The position numbers were made by a program, and so were the translations under genes. Shown here piece after piece: positions 56,486 through 64,000 of a DNA stretch of 64,000 nucleotides. The first letter of the stretch is position 1; each line of letters starts with the position of its first letter. The notes beneath the pieces were generated by a model. That model ran no database searches, was not told the origin of the DNA, and was given only the letters and a program-made list of their open reading frames with translations. Source of the DNA: Symsagittifera roscoffensis (taxonomy: Eukaryota; Xenacoelomorpha; Acoela; Convolutidae); assembly GCF_963678635.1 (NCBI RefSeq), contig NC_087064.1:9711671-9775670 (forward strand), in the 5' to 3' direction.

Positions 56486-57294
56486 CAATTGCGAATAAAA
56501 TTTAAAGCAAAACTGGATGAATTATGGGCATCTGAAATGTACAACACTCTCTATTGAATGACGTAATGGACGTCCAAGAAAGAACTGATCGCCAGAGGCT
56601 GAAATAAAGCCTACAGATCAGAAAGAACCTGTGAATAACAATTGGTCTCTAGGCCTCCACCCAAATGCTCTTAACTTGATTGTAACTGAGGCTATTTTGT
56701 TTTTTAGCTCTTAACTTTCAGTTGCTGCGAATGCGCCAGTCGGTCATATCTGGAAGTTTGACCTTGAGGGACACGAATATACGTGATTTTGGAGTGAAGT
56801 TTTTTTTTCAAAATTTCGAATGGAGCCTGTCATGCTCAGTTTTCTCGCGACAACTGAAAACATAAAATGAAAAATGAGAACGACCGAATTTACAATTGCG
56901 GGAAAGTACTTAAGAAAACAGCGGGAAACTGCTATTCTCAATTTCCAGATACAAAAATAAGACACGAGTAGAGTCGACTTATCCTGAAATAGGAGGCGAG
57001 ATAATCACGAGAGAAGAGTACAATTATTCGAACTGAACCAGAGTGAACCTTCAATGGAAAGGTGGACAGCTGGAGTGTCCCAATGGTTCAGACTAAAACT
57101 TCAATTCTAGAGTCATAACTTTATTCCTTTATTGAAACTGATTAGTATTGAACTTATCAAGTTATTTTATTTAATACTCGAGTTGCTCATCAATTTAACT
57201 ACTCCCTATTCTCGAGTGTGTCGACAGGTGAGTTCCAAATTTAGTTATCTTGAGTTTGTTTTATGATTGTTATGTTGAGATAAGGCGAGTTTTA
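56486..57294. other. Spacer and probable start of the second LTR
   Basis: About 810 bp between the 3' LTR of copy 1 and the recognisable part of the LTR of copy 2. No open frame of interest. The LTR of copy 2 must begin somewhere here (if it is of similar length, near 56680-56720), but I cannot fix its TG start. A splice-donor-like AGGTGAGTT lies at about 57228. Confidence 0.35.
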
Positions 57295-57627
57295 GGTTGA
57301 TCCATCTGAGATGGATCAAAGTTCCATTGTCCAATAAAAAGTAACTTAACGGATTGTTCCGACCCTGTTTTTAACGGCGCTCGTGTGTTTTGGGTATTTC
57401 GAGACCTAAGTATGAGAACGTTCTTATTTTCTAGAGTGGGGGGATATTTTGGTAGTAGCCTTTGGGCTGTAACGGGTTCTATTCTCATGTCGCAAGCGAA
57501 CCGAATTGGCTCCGACCGTTCTTGAGGTAGAAAAACACAAGAGATTGTGTCCCTGACTTTTGAGCCAATGATTATAGGGCCTATTTTTCTTAAGCCTCAT
57601 ATGTGACTGAAGTAGGCGACTGTTACA
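57295..57627 (+). repeat. Right part of 5' LTR, copy 2
   Basis: Shares with 32055-32400, in order, GTTGATCCATCT, an AATAAA signal (57333-57338), CCCTGTTTTTA, TATGAG and the TGTTACA end (57621-57627). The similarity is patchy, so the LTR belongs to a diverged subfamily. Confidence 0.6.
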
Positions 57628-57638
57628 TAGTGTTTTTA

Positions 57639-57653
57639 TGGCGCTCCTGGGTG
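57639..57653 (+). promoter_or_regulatory. Putative primer binding site, copy 2
   Basis: TGGCGCTCCTGGGTG, identical to 32413-32427, 11 bases after the LTR end. Confidence 0.55.
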
Positions 57654-57810
57654 TTTTTACGACATCATGACTACGGAGTCGAACCCACTTGACACAGCTC
57701 CGGGCTGCATGCCCATTCGATCAATCTAGCAATCTAAACCAGTGACTTCAATAAGGTGCCCGAGTGGGGGTTGTTGTTAAGGGTTTTCAGATAGATTGCA
57801 ACCTAGCCAG

Positions 57811-58001
57811 ACCACTAGGAGACTTGACTGGAAAAGGTGACCAGCCGAGTGGGAAAGTGGTTCACAAGGACTGAACCGGACCACTAGGAGACTTGACTGG
57901 AAGAGGTGACCAGCCGAGTGGGAAAGTGGTTCAGAGGGACTGAGCTGAACCGCTAGGAAACTTGACTGGAAGAGGTGACCAGCCAAGTGGGAAGGTGGTG
58001 C
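57811..58001 (+). repeat. Three 69-bp tandem repeats in leader
   Basis: Copies start at 57811, 57880 and 57949 (ACCACTAGGAGACTTGACTGG and variants). The third has several changes. The 69-bp period is a multiple of three, so a - strand frame stays open across it. I regard that frame as an artefact. Confidence 0.8.
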
Positions 58002-58835
58002 TGCTGTCAACTGCAGTGCACGTCAACGGAGACAACAAGCACGGGATCACTACAAGAGGACGCACAGGGGATAGTGTAAAATTGGATAAGCGGAGCCCCA
58101 TTGTTTTGAGGAAATTTTTACACAAGCAGGCCTGGAAACAGGTCTACGGTTTTCTCTCGAGAGGCTTAGCACCCGGCGCTTAAGGGATTTTTCGGCTTAG
58201 GAGGGGGGCTAAAGAGGGGGGAGGTTAGAAGGGGGGCTGGTTAGGTTAGAGTTTAGCGGTTATAAGTTGTAAAAAGGGGGGACACATTAGAGTAACTAAT
58301 TGTTCGGCATCGTCGATTTAGTTAAATTAGATACTTACACGCGTTGGTTATAAGAAGCGGATATCCAAATTTAACATCACGTTAAGGTAGGTACCCTGGT
58401 AGGATCGGTAGGGGGGAACGGACATAAACAGTTTTTGTGATACCCCATAAGATCGCTAGCAGGGGGGAGGAAAACGCGTGGCAATCGGGTACCAGACATT
58501 TTTTCAAACAAAGGTTGACATCTGTCAACTTTGAATTTTAGGTAGGTTCGTCTCTCTGTTTTTGGAACTTTTTCCTGTTTAAATTTTTACGTTTTGGTGA
58601 AAATTTGTTGTTGGTATTTGAACGAACAGGTGATCACAAGATACCTGCGAGGAAGGTAGGGTTTCAAATATCCTGAAACAACGAGAGGGCGATAAATACA
58701 GGGGGGTTGGTATTTGGGTTTTGGTCATTAAGACAGGGATTTTGGAAAATTTTTTACTACAGCTCAAGTGGTGGTAAACGGTACAGTGGTTCAAGAGTCC
58801 CCACAACGAAGAAGAAGAGATCCTACATCCAGACA
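58002..58835 (+). other. Leader of copy 2, no gene
   Basis: AT-rich with G-runs (GGAGGGGGGCT near 58200, AGGGGGGAA near 58410). No protein-like frame. It separates the 69-bp repeats from the minisatellite. Confidence 0.45.
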
Positions 58836-59470
58836 CTCAGTGACAAGTCTTGGGACAGTACCGAAGAAGTCTTGGGACATTGCAGTCTGGGGACAGTCTT
58901 GGAGCAACACGGTCTTGGGACAGTCTCGGGACAAAGCAGTCTTGGGACAGTCTTGGGACGGTGCAGTCTTGGGACAGTCTTGGACCAGAGCAGTCTTGGT
59001 ACGAAACAGTCTTGGGACACTAGTCTTGGGACAGTAGTCTTGGGACAGTAGTCTTGGGACAGTGGTCTTGGGACAGTGGTCTTGGGACAGTGGTCTTGGG
59101 ACAGTGGTCTTGGGACAGTGGTCTTGAGACAGTGGTCTTGGGACAGTGGTCTTGGGACAGTAGTCTTGGGACAGTGGTCTTGGGACACTGGTCTTGGGAC
59201 AGTGGTCTTGGGACAGTGGTCTTGGGACAGTAGTCTTGGGACACTAGTCTTGGGACAGTGGTCTTAGGACAGTAGTCTTGGGACACTAGTCTTGGGACAG
59301 TAGTCTTGGGACAGTAATCTTGGGACACTAGTCTTGGGACAGTAGTCTTGGGACACTAGTCTTGGGACAGTGGTCTTGGGACACTGGTCTTGGAACACTA
59401 GTCTTGGGACAGTAGTCTTGGGACAGTAGTCTTGGGGCAGGGGTTTTGGGACAGTAGTCTTGTGACACTA
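58836..59470 (+). repeat. 14-bp minisatellite in leader (GTCTTGGGACAGTG)
   Basis: From about 59010 the 14-bp unit recurs almost without a break for about 450 bp (over 30 copies; variants end in GTG, GTA or CTA/CTG). Before that, degenerate longer-period copies (GTCTTGGGACAGTC) appear from about 58850. Because 14 is not a multiple of 3, each strand reads a 14-residue peptide period in every frame with few stops. Confidence 0.85.
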
Positions 59471-59797
59471 ACAAGAAGTACTGGGACAACACTGAATAGT
59501 CTTGGGACAGTAGAGAGGAAGTCTTGGAATAGTATAAAGAAGGGGGGTGACGGTACTAAAAGAGTACTAAGACAGGTTGAAGTAACCAATCGCAAGATCA
59601 AATTTTCTATCCAATCCTAAAGATTCAGTACTGTAGGGATCAAGAACATATAGAATTTTCAAAAAGCTCAGGAAACGTTGTTTTTAGCAAATTGTAAATT
59701 TCTTTTTATAAAAATTTTGTCAAAAAGAGGTTTTGACCTTAGAGTAGAATTTTGTAGATAGTAATACTGTAAATAGGAACAATTGTAAATAAAAATA

Positions 59798-60958
59798 ATG
59801 AGGCGGAGCAAGGTACCGGTGGCTGAAAAAAGATCTACCGAAGCGAAGACAAAGTATGACTCGTCGCTACGTAAAACGACATCAATGGGTCCAAAGATAA
59901 CAAAGAAGAACTTTTCAGTTAGCATGGTCAACACGAGGAAAAATACGGAGAACAGAGCAAAAGAGGGCACGGAAGGGAAACAAGCAGAACCCACCATCGA
60001 GATTGAACTAGAGACACCGGATCAAAGGGTGGATGAAGTGGGAAAGAAAACGACAGAGTCAACTCCGATGCCCAATGCGGAAGAACCTAATCCGAAGCCC
60101 ATCGAGTTCTCACCGATAGATAACGTGGAAGACACAACAGGCAACACGCCAGAAACGGTGAAGGACGAGTTTCAAGCAAAAAGAACGTCTTTTACTGAAA
60201 GATTGGCGATGATGGTCGGAATGAAATCAAGAGACGCAGCAGTGGAGGAGACGAAAGCCGAGAAAGGCAAAACATTCGGAACAGTTTCCACGAGAACGAC
60301 AGACACCGACCAAAACGAGGATCAGAAAAGACCGGGAACAGCGACCAACAACAGGACAACCTGTCCCAACAACTGTCCTGACAACAGGACAACCTGTCCC
60401 AACAACTGTCCTGACAACAGGACAACAACGGACCATGGAACAGCTACTCTTGAGCTAGGTGATTTGATGGCGAAGCTAGATCAGATAGACGAGAAACTGA
60501 AGCACAGCGAAGAGGATAGAGATGTGATAAGGAAGGAAATGAGAAACAACAAACATGAGTACATGGACAGCTATTTTCATCTAGCGAGAGCAACAGAGGA
60601 AAAGCTTCAGCAGATGTCGGACAAAATAGACACCACTGATGAAGAGCGAGACAAGAACATCAGAAAAGACATGCGAGAAATGAAGCAGCGATATGACGCA
60701 GTGAATAGCCAGTTGGGGAGTTTGGAAAAGAGAATGGATACGATGAGTAGGGACCAGGCTGAGAGCTCAAGTGCAATACAGACAAAGTTAGACGCCATCT
60801 TGAGGAATTCAACGCCACAAGACAGGCCAGCGGCGGAGCGGACACATGGTAATAGAGTTGACTTCGTGGAACCACAAAGGAACAAACGACAGTCAACACC
60901 GTTACCAGTACCCCGGGAGGCTGCGAGTACGGCACCGGGGGGACCAATGCGATTATGA
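59798..60958 (+). pseudogene. gag: Gag N-terminal part with coiled coil, copy 2
   Basis: An ATG at 59798 opens a 386-codon frame, the best version of this ORF in the window. A basic N-terminus (about 60 residues, rich in Lys/Arg/Ser/Thr) and a low-complexity acidic part come first. Two 33-bp direct repeats follow (each encoding CPNNCPDNRTT, about residues 188-212). Then comes a long coiled coil (about 218-335, with MAKLDQIDEKLKHSEEDRDV and MREMKQRYDAVNSQLGSLEK). The frame ends just before the capsid part, which is read in another frame, so an indel or a programmed shift lies near 60950. The Cys-rich repeat is absent from copy 1. Confidence 0.65.
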
Positions 60959-62647
60959 AAGGTGGAACAGCGAACACAACCAGTGGTCCAGGGGACTCCA
61001 CGACTCACAACAACGTGGGACCGGATGCCATGACATGGGCAAGCACCTGGGAAATGATGAACAGGACACTAGAAAAATTCGCCACAAGGAACACCGACTC
61101 GAGTGACAGAGGAAGCAACAAATCCAGGAAAACTTTCAAGAAACCAAAAGAATTCAAAGATGATTCAGACGGATGCATTGACACTTGGGTAGAAGTCATG
61201 AGGTTGCACTTGGAATGATGAGAGGCAAGCATGCACAGCGATACTGAGCAACCTGGAAGGAACGGCATTGAAATGCGTGGTTGCGAAGAAAGAAGAGGAA
61301 CGCGATACAGCGGACAAAATCTTCGAAATATTGTTTAATCGATTCGGCTCAGGCATGAAGGTTCATCAAGCGATGATGCGATTTGAAAAGAGAAGGCAAA
61401 GGGACGATGAATTGATAGACAGGTTCCTAGATGATCTTGAGAGCTTGAGAATAAGGAGTGACCCGGAAGAATCTACCAATAGAAGGAACTTCAGCATCGC
61501 CTCGAAGTTCATTGATGGGGTAAAGAGTGATGACTTGAGAACGATGTTAGCCACATACTATACCTTGTCGAAAGACAGTGCACCAACTCCAGAAGAGATG
61601 AGGCAGAAGTCAAGAGAGTACATGCTAATGAAACCCAAGAAATACTCCTACTCAGACAACAGGAATACACAAGGGGGGAGTCAGCCACAAAGGTCGTCAT
61701 GGTACAAGCCCAGAGATGACATGAACAAACGCAGATCATGCGCGAACTGCGGGTCAGCTGACCATCATGTGGCGGATTGCACGACATACAAGCAGGGCAT
61801 GAAGAGTTTGGGATATGCACCCGATGAGGAAGATATGAGCCAGATGGAGGAACACGAGTTCTATAGTGGCTTGATCATTAAAATAGGTGCAAGATGCTTC
61901 TTCTGCAACCAAGAGGGGTACTTCAGGATGGACTGTCCGTTGTTCTGGGAAGCGGTCAAGAATCAGAGTCATCCAAAACACAAGTTGGCATTAGCAGCGG
62001 TACAGAACCAGAGAAATAGACAAGGTGAATTTGAAACGAAAAAACTAGAAACACCAAGTGCGGAACTGCCGAAGAAAACAGTGAAAGCTGTAAGGCAAGT
62101 TAATAGTGCAACAGAGGCCACGGCAAGGAACGCCCTAGAGATAAATTATGAGAAGGCGGCGGCGGAAGCTATCAACAAAGTGAAACAGGACCTGGCGGCG
62201 AAAGAAATAGAACAACGGCTGAAGCAAGAGATCGAGAGACAGAAAATGAACGAAGCATTAGGTTGCTCGCAATCAATACCAGAGGCTGTAGCGGGGTCGA
62301 CAAAAAATGGAAACTGCAACACTGTAAAGATGGTGACGGGGAAGCCATTCGGTATAACGAAGATCGGGGCAAGAATAATGTCAATAATCACTGTGGGTGG
62401 CCATGAGATAACGAGAAACTTGAGCGAACCACGTGACCAGGCAATAATGCACATTGATGTGTATGCAGATTACTTGAGTGGTATAAGCCCACAAACGACT
62501 TCTAGAGCATTGGGGGCACTACTCACGAGAGGGGGTAGCAAGTCAGTCCGAGTTGATAACAGGTACACAGAAGCTTATGGTCCACATGAGGTGATGCTAA
62601 ATATAGATGAGATCAACATCTATACGAAAAACAATGATATCATGTGA
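60955..62647 (+). pseudogene. gag: Gag capsid and nucleocapsid, copy 2
   Basis: Capsid-like sequence begins at 60955 and is broken near 61217 (one base lost after DTWVEVMRLHLE), then runs from 61268 to 62647: DKIFEILFNRFGSGMK, MMRFEKRRQRDDELIDRFLD. Two zinc knuckles follow: CANCGSADHHVADC, a complete CX2CX4HX4C (near 61741-61782), and CFFCNQEGYFRMDC, in which Tyr replaces His (near 61893-61934). A helical region follows (EINYEKAAAEAINKVKQDLA), then the segment leading to the protease (ARIMSIITVGGHEITRNLSE). Nucleocapsid would bind element RNA. Confidence 0.7.
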
Positions 62648-63317
62648 TGAGGATCTAATAAGGCAAATCTACGTGGGCAGAGAAGAGTTAAAAGTGAGAT
62701 CGATTGGACACTGCGCCATGCTTGAGGAATATGCGATGCACATCGGGACAGAGGCAGATGTGACAGCACATGTGCTCGACATAAGTGGCAAGAAGACTCA
62801 GTTACGTGGGTTACTTGATACGGGAGCGGTCTTGAGTGTCATACCAATCGAAACTTGGGAACGAATGGGCTTCAACAAAAATGGTTTGATAGACTCAAGA
62901 ATACGGTTGTCAGCTGCAAACAAAGGGGCGCTGCGGGTGTTGGGCAGAACGCTGATAATAGCCCTGAATCTGGGGAAACGTAACCTGTGGATGAGCTTTC
63001 TTGTAGTAGAAAACCTAGATGAGTCTGACCAATTCATTTTAGGCAGATACTTCATCAGGAACTTTGATGTGGCGATTGATCTAAACAACGCAATGTTCAG
63101 GATACGAAACCCGGATAGGAGGTACGCAATCAAACCGGTAAATTTAATAATGGCAAATGAGACCAAAGCACCAGTATTCTTGAGTAGGAGAGTGAGGCTA
63201 AAGGCGAACGAAGCGGCGATCGTAAGCTTACGAATGAAAAATTACAATGAACTAAGTGACAACAAGCAGGTATGCATAGTCCCAAATCCAAATAGTCAAA
63301 TAGTCCTGCTGTTTTAG
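62607..63317 (+). pseudogene. pol: Protease, copy 2
   Basis: The active site GLLDTGAVLSVIP (about 62808-62846) and LWMSFLVVENLDESDQFILG match copy 1. The frame ends at 63315 after VPNPNSQIVLLF, where two extra bases (or one lost) shift the frame in the repeated CAAATAGTC; the linker continues in another frame (VLGRSFSITKSGLCVSVLLN). The upstream frame (61268-62647) overlaps this one by 41 bp. Confidence 0.7.
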
Positions 63318-64000
63318 GAAGATCCTTCTCGATAACGAAGAGCGGTCTCTGCGTGAGTGTCTTGTTGAATACCCTTGACATACCAATCACGATACAGAGG
63401 GGGAGGAAACGGGGATATGCTTTACCCGTAAAAACTCGATATGAAATGACTGAAAACCATAAACAAATTGAAGTTGTTGATTGTCCCAAACTTTGTATCT
63501 TGAGACGATTGAAGGAAATAAAAGGTTCATCAGGTCTTGTGAAGTCACTTAAGTCAGAGACAGACGATGGGCTATCGAGCTGTTCGAATTTCCCGGAACG
63601 GCGCACACTAGATAAAATACAGAGTGATAAACCGGTCCTACCGGAAATTGAACATTTAAGAGGCAAGTTAACGGACGAACAGCTCGAAGCCATCAAGGAC
63701 GTACTAGAACGGAACGAGGAAGTTTTTTCAAGACATAAGGCAGACATCGGGTGTTGTAATTTTGTTGAACATGAAATAGAACTTGAGGAAAACGCAATAC
63801 CGCACAGGGAGGGGGCGAGGCGCATGACCCCACACAAATCGGATGCATGTAGAAAAGAGATCGAAACGCTACTAGAGTATGATATGATAGAACCATCCAA
63901 ATCACCGTGGGCGTGTGGAGTAGTGATGGCCAAAAAGAAAGGCGACCAGTTGAGGTTTTGTTGTGACTTTCGGTACCTGAACTCCGTCACGGTGAAGGAT
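63318..64000 (+). pseudogene. pol: Linker and start of RT, copy 2 (cut by window edge)
   Basis: One uninterrupted frame to the end of the window: SETDDGLSSCSNFPER and DKPVLPEIEHLRGKL in the linker, FSRHKADIGCCNFVEHEIEL, then the start of RT with IEPSKSPWACGVVMAKKKGD and RFCCDFRYLNSVTVKD. It lacks the 76-bp duplication that breaks copy 1 at 39226. Confidence 0.75.

Larger units (their letters stand above)
57295..64000 (+). mobile_element. Second member of the giant family (copy 2, truncated by window)
   Basis: LTR 3' part, PBS, a 2.1-kb leader, gag, protease and the first part of RT appear in the same order as copy 1. Proteins align closely, while the leader and most of the LTR do not, so it is a different subfamily. 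Gag frames are broken by a frameshift near 61217 and the protease-RT frame by one near 63310. The rest of pol and any macro or 3' block lie outside the window. Confidence 0.75.

Noticed and set aside
57655-57735. tRNA-like sequence on the - strand just after the PBS of copy 2 (GGTTCGACTCC B box)
   Set aside because: The B box is good, but the A box and stems are poor. It is not clearly separable from leader sequence.
58823-59328. Long open frames on both strands over the minisatellite (14-residue peptide period)
   Set aside because: A 14-bp repeat without stop codons keeps all frames open. Composition and position in a leader argue against a protein.
58836-59470. CRISPR-like array
   Set aside because: Units are contiguous 14-mers without unique spacers, and the genome is eukaryotic.

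Overview
This window is a nest of eukaryotic transposable elements. I see no convincing host gene, no rRNA and no prokaryotic features. PHD-finger LINE ORF1s, CR1/jockey-type LINE RTs, a Penelope-like element and Ty3/gypsy elements with TG...CA LTRs point to an invertebrate animal with an AT-rich, repeat-rich genome. I cannot name the species. Almost every coding region is broken by stops and frameshifts.

Layout. 1-584 (-): fragment of a LINE ORF1. About 1780-3890 (+): pseudogene of a LINE-like reverse transcriptase. 4376-about 8960 (+): degraded Ty3/gypsy element ('family A') with a 50-bp 5' LTR remnant, gag, protease, RT/RNase H and integrase, and a tRNA-derived SINE-like piece inside. 7543-28298: seven tandem copies of a 2.85-3.05 kb unit. 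Each unit joins the 3' half of family A to spacer DNA, to the C-terminal end of a LINE-like RT (- strand) and to the 3' end and (TAG)n tail of another LINE. All six internal junctions are the same, so one duplication founded the array. 28299-31342 (-): the rest of that LINE, with its ORF1 end flipped between 63-bp inverted arms.

31487-56485 (+): the main find. Two LTRs about 5% apart (TGTGACA...TGTTACA; 31487-32400, and 53696-54091 continuing at 56042-56485) bracket a 21.3-kb interior, giving a Ty3/gypsy element of about 23 kb. Its order is a primer binding site, a 2.9-kb leader full of CCGGAGGGGTCC motifs, gag, protease, RT, RNase H and integrase. These are followed in the integrase frame by a macro-domain-like module (43538-44344), and then by about 8 kb of further same-strand coding remnants (44700-52820) with a nuclear-localisation-like basic patch, a coiled coil and an SGNH-hydrolase-like GxND motif. 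A Penelope-like element of about 1.95 kb (54092-56041, - strand) sits in the TATA box of the 3' LTR with a 9-bp target duplication. Its RT has a PHD-type zinc finger inserted between the GVAMGS motif and the YVDD motif.

About 57295-64000 (+): start of a second member of the same giant family. It has a related LTR end, an identical 15-nt primer binding site, a leader with 69-bp and 14-bp tandem repeats, gag, protease and the first part of RT, and is cut by the window edge.
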